Of a stretch of DNA of 64,000 nt, positions 17,801-25,132 are shown piece after piece. Every line of letters begins with the position of its first letter. The first letter of the stretch is position 1. The stretch comes from Phyllobacterium sp. YR531 (lineage in GTDB: Bacteria > Pseudomonadota > Alphaproteobacteria > Rhizobiales > Rhizobiaceae), in assembly GCF_000282595.1 (NCBI RefSeq), contig NZ_AKIZ01000035.1, forward strand, positions 186,001-250,000. The letters run 5' to 3'. The position numbers were made by a program, and so were the translations under genes. A model generated the notes under the pieces. The model did no database searches and had not been told where the DNA came from. It saw only the letters and a list, made by a program, of their open reading frames with translations.

Positions 17801-20307
17801 TGGATCGTCAAGCGAAAGCTACCCCGGGTGCCATTGCTCTTGCTGACGACAATCATTCGCTGACTTACGTGCAACTGCGCAAACAGGTAACACAGCTCGC
17901 TATGCGCATGCAGAGTGCAGGCGTTGGCCCGGGCACTATTGTGGCGATTGCTCTACCGCGCTCGGTGCTTTTGACCATAGCTATCCATGCTGTCATCGAA
18001 GCCGGTGCTGCCTATTTGCCCCTCGATAGTGGTTATCCGGATGAACGTCTGCATATGATGATCGGCGATGCAAAGCCGAAGCTGATCATTACAGCGTCTG
18101 CGCTCCAGCAGCGATTTAGCGCTCTTGGCGAAATCATGCTGCTAGATGGTTTGGCAGAAGACAGAGCAATTGATTTTCTGCCTCCAGCACTCACACCAGA
18201 CGATCCGGCTTATCTGATCTATACTTCAGGTTCCACGGGAAGACCAAAAGGCGTTCTCGTTTCGCATCGCGCAATCGTAAACCGCCTGGCGTGGATGCAA
18301 AACGAATACATGATAAATGTAGGCGACGTGGTGCTACAGAAAACACCCGCCAGCTTCGATGTTTCAGTATGGGAATTCTTCTGGCCATTAATGGAAGGTG
18401 CAGCGCTTTATATGGCTGCTCCAGAAGCGCATCGTGATCCTGATGAGCTGTCCAGGATTATCAAGCGTGAAAACATCACGGTGATGCATTTCGTACCGTC
18501 CATGCTCGCCGCATTCCTTGAATGGTGCAAGGAGGACACAAACGCCAAGGCACCATTGGGACAAAGCTTGCGCCATGTTTTCTGCAGCGGTGAGGCTTTG
18601 CCGCGCGGACTCGCTGACCGGTATCAGTCTTTGTTTGCTGGTGGATTGCACAATCTCTATGGGCCAACCGAAGCTGCCGTTGATGTCACATACAAGCCTG
18701 CCAGTGAACAATGTGCGTCGTCAGCTAATGTTCCTATAGGCAGGCCTGTCTGGAACACGCAGCTACGCATACTCGACCATGCATTGCGACCATCGCCGAT
18801 TGGCGTGCCGGGTGATCTCTATTTATGCGGTGTCCAGCTTGCAGATTACTATCTCGACCGCGCCGAGCTGACATCGACCAGATTCGTTGCCGATCCTTTT
18901 GCTGACGGCCAACGCATGTACCGTACGGGCGACATAGCAAAATGGATGGACAACGGCGAAGTCGATTACCTCGGACGCAGCGACGATCAGCTCAAGATAC
19001 GTGGTCAACGCATCGAATTGGGTGAAATTGAAGCGGTCCTGAAAGCACAGCCCGGCATAATAAATGCTGTCGTTAATCCTTGCGTGCTCGGCACTGCTGG
19101 AAATGGTGGTGATGCGCGCCAGCTCGTAGCTTACGTGATTCCTGATGATCTGGACATGGCGCGATTGAAAATGGCGCTGGCGGAACGTGTGCCCGCGCAC
19201 ATGGTGCCGACATTAATCGTTGAACTTGATGTTTTGCCGCTCAGCCCGAACGGCAAGCTAGACCGCAAGGCTTTGCCTGTCCCGTCAAGCGCGACAGAAG
19301 GCGGACGTGCTCCACGCCCCGGTCTGGAAAGCCGTATCGCAACGGAGTTCGCTGCTATTCTGGAACTGCCGATAGTGGGAGCAGAAGATGATTTCTTCAC
19401 GCTTGGCGGCCATTCACTTTTGGCCATGCGGCTTGCATCGAAACTGCGTGCCAGTTTGGGTATGCCACTGTCGGTAGGACAGGTGATGATGGCGCCGAGC
19501 GTTGCAAAACTTGCTGCTTTGCTTTCGGCTGAATCCAGCGACAAGAATAGCTCAGGATTCGGAGCTGTTCTGCAGCTCCGGGCTGGGCAGGGCAATCCGC
19601 TTTTCTGCTTCCATCCTGCTTCCGGCTTTGCTTGGCAGTATAATGGCTTTGCGCGTTATCTGCCGGCAAACCTGCCTGTAGTCGGACTGCAGTCGCCGCG
19701 TGAAGACGGGGTGATTGCCAATAGCGCAACACTTGACGAGGCTTGCGAGCGCCATCTCGAGACTATTTGCAAGCTTCAACCGCGTGGTCCTTATCATCTG
19801 ATCGGCTACTCATTGGGGGGGACTCTGGCGCAGGGCGTGGCAGCACGTTTGCGCGAACTTGGCGAAGAAGTGGCCTTCCTCGGTCTGTTCGATACCTATC
19901 CGCCTGAAGGACAGGATTGGACCGGTAATACGGAGAACGAGGCCGGTGCCGAAGCGGATCGCGAGAGAGAACAATTCGTTGCAGCAACGGAAGATGAGAT
20001 TGGGGATGAAGCGATGCAGGCGGAGAAGACCGCCATGTTTGCCGATATCGTCGCCAACTACGCTGATGCGGTAAAGCTGCTCGCGCAGGGACGCACCCCC
20101 TATTTCGATGGCGAGGCTGTACTCTTCGTGGCGAAGAAGACGTTGCCCGGTGATTGGGACGTAGAAGGCTCGTGGGCCGGTCATCTCAAGGCGCTCGATA
20201 TCCATGAAGTCGATTGCGCACACGAGGACATTCTCAGCCCTGAAACCCTCGTGGGGTTAGGGCCTCTTTTGGCCAAACTGCTCGCCGACGTTCGGTCGCT
20301 GGGTTGA
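11806..20307 (+). CDS. Dimodular siderophore NRPS, C-A-T-E-C-A-T-TE
   Basis: A 2833-residue nonribosomal peptide synthetase. Domains in order: C1 (HHLCLDG near residue 158), A1 (YTSGSTGKPKG near 640), carrier T1 (LGGDSI, Ser1027), epimerase (HHLVTDGVSW near 1207, ESHGRH, FNYLGRF), C2 (HHLVIDG near 1687), A2 (YTSGSTGRPKG near 2140), T2 (LGGHS, Ser2537) and thioesterase (GYSLGG, Ser2669). By hand alignment to GrsA, the A2 pocket reads D-V-W-H-F-S-L-V, the EntF serine code. A1 reads D-S-E-D-Q-G-F-V, with acidic residues at 239 and 278 that suit a basic side chain. The expected product is DHB-D-(Lys, Arg or Orn)-L-Ser, as made by CbsF or VabF, perhaps joined into an oligoester by the TE. The domain order and serine call are firm. 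The first amino acid is inference. Confidence 0.93.
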   Translation: MPIVQSPVHIPVSSKKQDNARITLPLTAAQPGIWFAGQIDSEAQTFVVAHYAELEGSLDAELLSKAIRIALAEVDTIHAHFENGEDGPVQSWPSAREPGDVAAPDVIDLTNELNPAGRAQAFMRTDLEAAPAPGGDGLLYRHMLLRVGEARWFWYQRYHHLCLDGYSFAALTRRIVQIQTALAAGQQPALAQFTSFAEVVNEYKSYKTSDIYERDRSFWNSYLAEDDVPVSFVSADTAQESTANIDVLRLRFKLGAEILVRLAEPGQRFRVVQPEMLMAGVAAYIHRMTASETIIVGMPFMRRMGSAAINATGPVVNVLPVKLRFDNTLCFGELAQQLSKELRKVRKHQRYDAEQVQRDLGLVGSGQALYGPTINFKVYDGDLALAGVKSTTHVLAAGPVEDIEFGLWFEDDTLTVELSANPARYTADDLQLHADRLEAFMRRLIDNVDEPIRRLDLQSAAEVASIKHWSRGPQVQCARQAHTVLDIFEQSAFANADETAIADCETSIDFAALSAASARLGHFLISRGVGPGDVVATALPRRVDAIVALLGILASGAAWMPLDPDYPVERLSLMCADAEPVLVLTHKNLRTAVVTDTEVLCLDDPAIVEAMAVQSSRPVEDANRLRVLRGDDLAYIIYTSGSTGKPKGVMVPHKGLLNLLLSHEAGLFGEIMSKVDRRRVRACHAMSLSFDSSWEQVIWMLLGHELHLCDEEQRRDAQALVDLIVERQIDTIDLSPSMLQQMIDCGLLHQQHQPVMIQVGGEAVSSALWRELRRHPHIHFHNFYGPTEYSVDTLSASVMVADVPVIGRPVANSTVHILDNLLQPVPIGVTGELYIAGPGLAHGYLGRAGLTASRFVANPFDGGSLMYRTGDLARWRSDGQVDYAGRSDHQVKIRGFRVEPGEIEHIITSLEGVTAALVLAEPFGSSLRLLGWFTGSADETDVQVALAQSLPDYMLPSSLSRLEAWPLNVNGKVERTLLPRPEQRNAVSKAVAYADEQERLVCESIAAVIGMDAVRADDDFFGLGGDSISAMALCTALRKVGLVLRPRDVFGLRRADRMKTALQPLEAQPQMRMVDVDGEVSGLPIVKWYAENHGLATRFSQAVLLRVPAKLARKSIEQALEALYRAHPSLRAKATHTGLTIPPLPLDFSASSLLLEIANPGDARIAEEAGIALVAASNRLDPASGIMLQAVHWPAAEDDGSLMLVIHHLVTDGVSWRIILAELENACHAAMAGTVPFIAREEASIRDWAKMLGEQVPMRRNEQQFWRDMLADKTSIMPRKLDKVRDTYGSALSQRTLFDADLTRLLLSNLPSAYRMTVEETILTAVTRAFSQVFAVERLRFSLESHGRHMVDDRVDPSRTVGWFTAEYPVLFNLGNVASVQESVLSVKQALRRVPDHGLGYGVLRYLDTEAGPELARLEKINPPEVLFNYLGRFVSRNGYWTPQAVGGRFADAFAVDVDPTMRLMHGIEINAFIDEAEIGPRLAINWTLADGLFEPGMIEALHDAIAINISALADHAWEHPEKAADTLVAADTPGLTENELLDLRERHGSLDAVLPLLPLQEGLLFHTQLHEAASKYNSITRIDFRGSLDKSLLCEALDGLLRRFPQLAARFETGLQCGSCHVLPLAPGRWPLDEYDISTEADKAAALGRIEHTELDREFLPSEGRLFHASLVHRGEKAHTLFINVHHLVIDGWSTPILLRELLAAYGDGPDTLEKTRVAYSDVINALATRDLSPARDAWKETLEGARPTLLFGTAVAAPEVHEMEFVIPDVLEQALLARCRENGLTLNTLMQGVWGATLSLLTGRSDVLFGTPVSGRFSPIDGIDEHIGLFSNTVPVRIRLDPALPLLQQLAASQAVQGGMLEHDSLGLAEIQQIAGGSTLFDTLLVSENYPQTDALTSREYAGVRITGLNNRGYTHYPLTLMVLREEKLRLLVEYRNLLREPEQLMTRIQMLLEHIAYNGDQAWSEFAPLVPAEQALIDATNATDAPFPEASLRDLLDRQAKATPGAIALADDNHSLTYVQLRKQVTQLAMRMQSAGVGPGTIVAIALPRSVLLTIAIHAVIEAGAAYLPLDSGYPDERLHMMIGDAKPKLIITASALQQRFSALGEIMLLDGLAEDRAIDFLPPALTPDDPAYLIYTSGSTGRPKGVLVSHRAIVNRLAWMQNEYMINVGDVVLQKTPASFDVSVWEFFWPLMEGAALYMAAPEAHRDPDELSRIIKRENITVMHFVPSMLAAFLEWCKEDTNAKAPLGQSLRHVFCSGEALPRGLADRYQSLFAGGLHNLYGPTEAAVDVTYKPASEQCASSANVPIGRPVWNTQLRILDHALRPSPIGVPGDLYLCGVQLADYYLDRAELTSTRFVADPFADGQRMYRTGDIAKWMDNGEVDYLGRSDDQLKIRGQRIELGEIEAVLKAQPGIINAVVNPCVLGTAGNGGDARQLVAYVIPDDLDMARLKMALAERVPAHMVPTLIVELDVLPLSPNGKLDRKALPVPSSATEGGRAPRPGLESRIATEFAAILELPIVGAEDDFFTLGGHSLLAMRLASKLRASLGMPLSVGQVMMAPSVAKLAALLSAESSDKNSSGFGAVLQLRAGQGNPLFCFHPASGFAWQYNGFARYLPANLPVVGLQSPREDGVIANSATLDEACERHLETICKLQPRGPYHLIGYSLGGTLAQGVAARLRELGEEVAFLGLFDTYPPEGQDWTGNTENEAGAEADREREQFVAATEDEIGDEAMQAEKTAMFADIVANYADAVKLLAQGRTPYFDGEAVLFVAKKTLPGDWDVEGSWAGHLKALDIHEVDCAHEDILSPETLVGLGPLLAKLLADVRSLG

Positions 20308-20327
20308 TACAGATGCGAACCCTAAAA

Positions 20328-21146
20328 CTATGCGACAGACTTCCCCGTGCGCTGGTGTGGAATAACCAAAGGCGTACCGCTGACCGGATCTTCAATGATC
20401 ATGGCAGAGAGATCGAAAACTCGTTCCACCAGTTCCGCCGTCACGATCTCACGGGGTGTACCTTCAGCAATGATGCGCCCTTCACGCATGGCAATAAGAT
20501 GCGTGGCATAGCGGCATGCCTGATTAAGATCGTGCAGGACAGCTACAAGTGTGCGACCTCTGTTGCGGTTGAGGTCCTGAAACAGATCCATCAAATCAAT
20601 CTGATGGGTAATGTCGAGAAACGTCGTCGGTTCGTCCAGCAACAGCAGCGGAGTATCCTGGGCAAGCGCCATAGCGACCCAGACGCGTTGACGCTGGCCT
20701 CCCGAAAGTTCATCGATGCTGCGTTCGGCAAGGTCGCTGATGGTGGTAGCCTGCATGGCCTGTTCGACAGCCTCCGCGTCCGCGCGACTCCACTGCCGCA
20801 GCAGCGTCTGGTGCGGATAGCGCCCGCGCGACACAAGATCGGAAACCGTAATTCCTGCGGGAGCTATTGCGCTTTGGGGCAACAAGCCAAGGCGCTTGGC
20901 AACATCGCGTGCCGGTATGCTCTGGATATCTTTGCCATCAAGCAAAACCTGACCGTTGGATGGCGCAAGCAGTCGGCTCAGGGCTCGCAGCAACGTGGAT
21001 TTTCCGCAGCCATTCGGGCCGATAATGGCGGTAAATCCGCCAGTTGGAATGGCAATGTCGAGTTCTTCGCAAACCAGCCGCTTTCCATAAGCAAGCGCGA
21101 GATTCGCGCCGGTAAGATGGCTTTCGAGATGAAATGGCGCGGTCAT
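20328..21146 (-). CDS. fepC: Ferric-siderophore ABC transporter ATPase (FepC-like)
   Basis: This 272-residue ATPase would power the FecCD permeases encoded at 2.3-4.4 kb. It has Walker A (GPNGCGKST), the signature [17 protein letters not shown], Walker B (LLLLDEPTTFLD) and the switch histidine (VLHDLNQA), all in the FepC/FhuC arrangement. It is transcribed leftward and convergent with the NRPS gene, whose stop is only 20 bases from its own. Its promoter region is shared with entC and contains a near-perfect IRO palindrome. Separation of this subunit from the rest of the importer by 16 kb is unusual but both parts have an IRO-type promoter. Confidence 0.92.
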   Translation of the reverse strand: MTAPFHLESHLTGANLALAYGKRLVCEELDIAIPTGGFTAIIGPNGCGKSTLLRALSRLLAPSNGQVLLDGKDIQSIPARDVAKRLGLLPQSAIAPAGITVSDLVSRGRYPHQTLLRQWSRADAEAVEQAMQATTISDLAERSIDELSGGQRQRVWVAMALAQDTPLLLLDEPTTFLDITHQIDLMDLFQDLNRNRGRTLVAVLHDLNQACRYATHLIAMREGRIIAEGTPREIVTAELVERVFDLSAMIIEDPVSGTPLVIPHQRTGKSVA

Positions 21147-21319
21147 GGGAAAACAGTCCTGAACATATGGGCACCCGTCATTTCAAAGTTCCGCCTAAGT
21201 GGGAAAGGGGAGGCTGTAGTGATGTTTGGATAAACATTCTAACGCCAGATCTTCAACTGAAATTATCGTCATCGGCAAAATTCAGGCTGATAAATCCGGT
21301 TCCGTATCTGCTACATAGC

Positions 21320-21346
21320 ATAATATGATAAGTCTAGTCATATTAT
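21320..21346. promoter_or_regulatory. Strong RirA-type iron-responsive operator (IRO box)
   Basis: The core TGATAAGTCTAGTCA at 21326-21340 matches TGA-N9-TCA, and the symmetry extends to nine-base arms: ATAATATGA on the left and TCATATTAT on the right. It lies between the divergent fepC-like gene (start 21146) and entC (start 21391), 45 bases before the entC start. It should place biosynthesis and the ATPase under RirA iron control. Confidence 0.8.
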
Positions 21347-21390
21347 CGCCGCAACATCGGGATCAACCAGCCAAACCGTAGGAATGGAGT

Positions 21391-22602
21391 ATGAAAATGC
21401 CAACTTCGCTGGCTCGACTCGATGAGGGAACATATCCCCAGAGTTCAAATTCAAAAAAGCCCTTCTACATCCTCAAGACATCCGGCGAGACGTTCTTTTC
21501 GCTTGGCCAGAAGGCAGTTCTGCCTGAAGGACCCCTATCTGGCCTGAGCGATCGCACAGCCAGTTTCTTCAGCAATCGTGCGGATGGACCTGACATTCTC
21601 GTTGGCGCTCTTCCATTCGATCCGGAGCAATCTGCTTTCCTGTTTCAGCCGGAACGGGTTTTGCGTGTTCAGGGTGAACACAATCTTGGTCATGTGCCGG
21701 GTTTTGGTGCAAGCACCGGCAATGCCGAGCCAAACAGGATTATCTCCGTGTGCGCCGACCCATCACCGGACATCTTTGGCAATAGCGTTGCTGCCGGTCT
21801 GGAGGCCATGGCGGGATCGAGTGGCGTGTTGCAAAAGATTGTGCTGTCACGCAGCCTGAAAGTTTTTGCAAGTCGCGATTTCTCCATCGCGGACCTAATG
21901 AGCCGGCTCGCGCTTGACGAAAGCATTACTGTTTTCGCAACGCCACTGCGCCAGCCGGATGAAGGTGGAGCGATGCTTGTGGGCGCGACACCAGAGCTAT
22001 TGGTTGAAAAGCGTGGCACCCATATTGCGTCGCATCCGCTGGCTGGATCAGCGAAACGCTATCAGGACGGAGAAGCGGACCGCCGTTCTGCCGATTCCTT
22101 GTGGAAGTCGGAAAAGGACCGGCGCGAACACGCGATGGTCGTTGAGTCAATAATGGATATTCTGACGCCCTATTGTGGTGAGCTTTCTGCTCCTGAAGGA
22201 ATGGCACTGCGGGCGACAGCCAGCATGTGGCATTTGGGTACACGCATTGTTGGCCGCCTGAAGGATGGGTCTGTACCATCAGAGCATTTCGTTTCGCTGC
22301 TGCATCCAACACCAGCAGTGTGCGGCGTCCCGCGCGCAGCGGCTCATTCAAAGATCAGTGAACTCGAAACCTATGACCGCGGATTCTATGCGGGTGCAGT
22401 GGGCTGGTGTGACTCCGCAGGTGATGGACGCTGGTACGTTTCCATCCGTTGCGCTGAGGTTGAAGGGCCGAATGCCCGGCTTTACGCCGGTGCCGGTGTT
22501 GTGCCGGGTTCGACACCGCAAGGCGAAGTGGCCGAAACGGCCGCCAAGTTCCGCGCCATGCTGGATGCCTTTGGTATTGATGGCGACCGGTTCGGAATCT
22601 GA
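21391..22602 (+). CDS. entC: Isochorismate synthase
   Basis: This 403-residue enzyme isomerises chorismate to isochorismate, the first step of 2,3-dihydroxybenzoate synthesis. The chorismate-binding fold shows KIVLSRSLKVF, the TPELLVEKRG segment, SHPLAGSAKR, LHPTPAVCGVP and a C-terminal YAGAGVVPGSTPQGEVAET with the magnesium-binding Glu region. The ATG at 21391 follows a GGAATGGAG ribosome site. It opens a five-gene operon (entC, entE, entB, aryl carrier, entA) with 4- to 12-base spacers, all transcribed from the IRO-controlled promoter. Confidence 0.95.
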   Translation: MKMPTSLARLDEGTYPQSSNSKKPFYILKTSGETFFSLGQKAVLPEGPLSGLSDRTASFFSNRADGPDILVGALPFDPEQSAFLFQPERVLRVQGEHNLGHVPGFGASTGNAEPNRIISVCADPSPDIFGNSVAAGLEAMAGSSGVLQKIVLSRSLKVFASRDFSIADLMSRLALDESITVFATPLRQPDEGGAMLVGATPELLVEKRGTHIASHPLAGSAKRYQDGEADRRSADSLWKSEKDRREHAMVVESIMDILTPYCGELSAPEGMALRATASMWHLGTRIVGRLKDGSVPSEHFVSLLHPTPAVCGVPRAAAHSKISELETYDRGFYAGAVGWCDSAGDGRWYVSIRCAEVEGPNARLYAGAGVVPGSTPQGEVAETAAKFRAMLDAFGIDGDRFGI

Positions 22603-22614
22603 AGGAAAGACATC

Positions 22615-24231
22615 ATGCTCGAACTTAAGCAGGAATGGCCCGCCGAACGGGCCGCACATTACAGGGAAGCTGGCTACTGGCGTGGAGAGGCCATGTTCGG
22701 CTTCCTTGAACAGCGAGCTGCAAAATCCCCACGCCAGATTGCTGTAGTTGGTGGGCTGGAGCGTTGGAGCTACGCCGAGCTGGTCAGCCGCGCAAAACAC
22801 CATGCCGCAACATTCCTCGCCATGGGATTGGAGCCCGGAACACGTGTAGTTGTGCAACTGCCCAACATCCCGGAATTTCTTTCCGTGGTTTTCGGGCTTT
22901 TCCGGGCTGGGTTGATCCCCGTCTTTACGCTGCCGGCACACCGGCTGACGGAGATATCGCATTTCGTCAACAAGTCCGAAGCTGCAGCGTACATCATAAC
23001 AGCGCTGCATGAAGGCTTTGATTATCGCAGCCTCACGGTCCAGGTGCAGGCACAATGCCCGGGATTGCGGAAGGTTATCGTTGTCGATGATCTAAAGGAA
23101 TTTCGAAGTGTAGCCAGTGACGTTGCAAGGATTCCCCTCGCGATCAAACCTTCCGATGTCGCCTTTCTGCAAATATCAGGTGGCAGCACCGGCCTTTCAA
23201 AACTTATCCCACGTACCCACGACGATTATATCTACAGTTTCAGGGCAAGTGCGGAGATTTGCGCGCTCAATGAAACCAGTGTCTATATGGCCGCGCTGCC
23301 TGTAGCTCATAATTTTCCGATGAGTTCACCAGGTGTTTTCGGGGCGCTTTATGCAGGCAGCACTGTTGTCATGTGTCCGTCGCCAACACCGGCGACTGCG
23401 TTTGCATTGATTGAGCAGGAAGGTGTGACAATTACAGGTGTCGTGCCACCTCTGGCACTTTTATGGATGCAGGCAGCAGCGACGACAGCGCATGATATTT
23501 CGAGCCTTCAGATATTGCAGGTTGGCGGTGCCAAGTTCATTCCGGAGGCCGCAGCGCGCGTAAAGGCAAGTCTTGGCTGCGCGTTGCAGCAGGTGTTTGG
23601 CATGGCGGAAGGACTCGTCAACTATACGCGTCTGGGTGATCCGGAAGAAACCATTATCAACACACAAGGCCGCCCCATCAGCCCGGATGATGAAATCCTG
23701 ATTGTTGATGATCTTGGCAATCCCGTCGCAGATGGTGAGCCGGGCATGCTGCTGACGCGCGGTCCTTACACGATCAACGCCTATCACAATGACGATGCGG
23801 CCAACGCACGCTCCTTTACCGATGACGGGTACTATCGGACTGGCGATATAGTTTCGCGCACATCAGATGGATATCTGACTGTCCGCGGCCGTGCGGGCGA
23901 TCATATCAATCGTTCCGGCGAGAAAATTTCAGCTGAAGAGATCGAGGACCATCTGCTTGCACATGCCTCGGTACTTGATGCCGCCGTTGTCTCTATTCCA
24001 GACCCTTATCTGGGGGAGCGCAGCTGTGCCTTCATCATATCGAAGGGTGAGAAACCCAAAAGCGCTGCATTGAAGGCTTTTGTGCGCTCACGCGGCCTTG
24101 CAGATTTCAAGGTACCTGACCAGATCGTCTTCGTTGACGCATTCGAGACAACAGCTGTGGGCAAAACAAGTCGCAAATTTCTACGCCAGACTTTGCGCGA
24201 GCAATTTCTGAGCACGTCGGCTGCGGAGTGA
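22615..24231 (+). CDS. entE: 2,3-dihydroxybenzoate-AMP ligase
   Basis: This 538-residue stand-alone adenylation enzyme activates 2,3-dihydroxybenzoate with ATP and loads it on the aryl carrier protein. Motifs in order: YAELVSRAKHHAATFLAMGL, the P-loop-like LQISGGSTGLSKLIPRTH, the aryl-acid pocket segment ALPVAHNFPMSSPG containing the His-Asn pair seen in DhbE and EntE, VFGMAEGLVNYTR, YRTGDIV, and the hinge RAGDHINRSGEKISAEEIE with a late lysine in TTAVGKTSRKFLR. Only 12 bases separate it from entC. The DHB assignment also rests on its neighbours entC, entB and entA. Confidence 0.95.
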   Translation: MLELKQEWPAERAAHYREAGYWRGEAMFGFLEQRAAKSPRQIAVVGGLERWSYAELVSRAKHHAATFLAMGLEPGTRVVVQLPNIPEFLSVVFGLFRAGLIPVFTLPAHRLTEISHFVNKSEAAAYIITALHEGFDYRSLTVQVQAQCPGLRKVIVVDDLKEFRSVASDVARIPLAIKPSDVAFLQISGGSTGLSKLIPRTHDDYIYSFRASAEICALNETSVYMAALPVAHNFPMSSPGVFGALYAGSTVVMCPSPTPATAFALIEQEGVTITGVVPPLALLWMQAAATTAHDISSLQILQVGGAKFIPEAAARVKASLGCALQQVFGMAEGLVNYTRLGDPEETIINTQGRPISPDDEILIVDDLGNPVADGEPGMLLTRGPYTINAYHNDDAANARSFTDDGYYRTGDIVSRTSDGYLTVRGRAGDHINRSGEKISAEEIEDHLLAHASVLDAAVVSIPDPYLGERSCAFIISKGEKPKSAALKAFVRSRGLADFKVPDQIVFVDAFETTAVGKTSRKFLRQTLREQFLSTSAAE

Positions 24232-24235
24232 AATA

Positions 24236-24874
24236 ATGGGCCTACCAAAAATACCGTCATATGAATTGCCACTCGCCAGCGAAATACCAGTGGCCCGGGC
24301 AAAGTGGGCGTTTGAACCGGATCGCGCAGCACTGCTTATTCATGACATGCAGAATTACTTCATCAATGCGTTCGAGCCTGACGTATCTCCAATTGCGCCG
24401 GTGATAAAAAATATTGCCCGGCTTAGAGATGCATGTCGTGCGGCAGGTATCCCTGTTTACTACACCGCTCAAAATGGCAATCAGGACAGGCGTGACCGCG
24501 GCCTCCAGGCAGATTTATGGGGGCCGGGCATGACAGATGCGCCAGAGCACCAGCATGTCACCGAAGCACTAAAGCCTGCACATGGCGATACAGTTCTGGT
24601 CAAACATCGTTACAGCGCATTTCAGCTAAGTAATCTCGAACACCTCATGCGCGTGCGAGGCCGCAATCAGATAATAATATGCGGAATCTATGCACATATT
24701 GGCTGCCTGTTGACGGCTGCGGAGGCATTTCAGCGGGACATATACCCGTTCATGGTTGCCGATGCGGTGGCGGACTTCTCCCGCGAAAACCACGATATGG
24801 CACTTAGTTATCTCGCAAAGACCAGTGGAATCCCAATGCCGCTCGAAACATTGCTAGCAAAAATCCAAGGATAA
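24236..24874 (+). CDS. entB: Isochorismatase lacking the fused aryl carrier domain
   Basis: This 212-residue protein hydrolyses isochorismate to 2,3-dihydro-2,3-dihydroxybenzoate. It matches the N-terminal domain of EntB: the catalytic Asp37 in ALLIHDMQNYF, the lysine in VLVKHRYSAF and the GIYAHIGCLLTAAEAFQRD segment. EntB, DhbB and VibB are normally about 285-310 residues because an aryl carrier domain follows in the same chain. Here the chain stops after the hydrolase domain, and the carrier is a separate gene starting four bases later. The start ATG lies four bases after the entE stop. Confidence 0.94.
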   Translation: MGLPKIPSYELPLASEIPVARAKWAFEPDRAALLIHDMQNYFINAFEPDVSPIAPVIKNIARLRDACRAAGIPVYYTAQNGNQDRRDRGLQADLWGPGMTDAPEHQHVTEALKPAHGDTVLVKHRYSAFQLSNLEHLMRVRGRNQIIICGIYAHIGCLLTAAEAFQRDIYPFMVADAVADFSRENHDMALSYLAKTSGIPMPLETLLAKIQG

Positions 24875-24878
24875 GAAA

Positions 24879-25130
24879 ATGACGGACCAGTTTACAATTC
24901 AACAGATGCGGCAGGATATTGCCGACATGATCTATGTTGATCCGGAAGAGATTGGCAAGAATGACAATCTAATGGACCTTGGTCTCGACTCCATGCGAGC
25001 GATGAATCTCGTTTTGCTATGGCAACAGCGCAACATTCACTTGAACTTCGCGGAATTGGCGACCTCGCTGACGCTTGCCCATTGGTGGGACATTGCAGCA
25101 GCCAAAATGTCTACACCTGCAAAGGTGTAA
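24879..25130 (+). CDS. Free-standing aryl carrier protein for dihydroxybenzoate
   Basis: This 83-residue acyl-carrier-type protein has the phosphopantetheine site in NLMDLGLDSMRAMNL, with Ser38 as the attachment residue, and the ending NLALTLAHWW-like helix typical of EntB carrier domains (SLTLAHWWDIAAAK). It would be loaded by EntE and deliver dihydroxybenzoate to the first condensation domain of the NRPS. It follows entB by four bases with an AAGGATAAG ribosome site. In most DHB pathways this is the C-terminal part of EntB. Whether its helix III surface fits the NRPS better as a free protein cannot be judged here. Confidence 0.92.
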   Translation: MTDQFTIQQMRQDIADMIYVDPEEIGKNDNLMDLGLDSMRAMNLVLLWQQRNIHLNFAELATSLTLAHWWDIAAAKMSTPAKV

Positions 25131-25132
25131 AG

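Noticed and set aside
20304-21233. A 309-codon frame on the plus strand
   Set aside because: It lies fully opposite the FepC-like ATPase gene and has no recognisable domain. The minus-strand frame has all ABC motifs.
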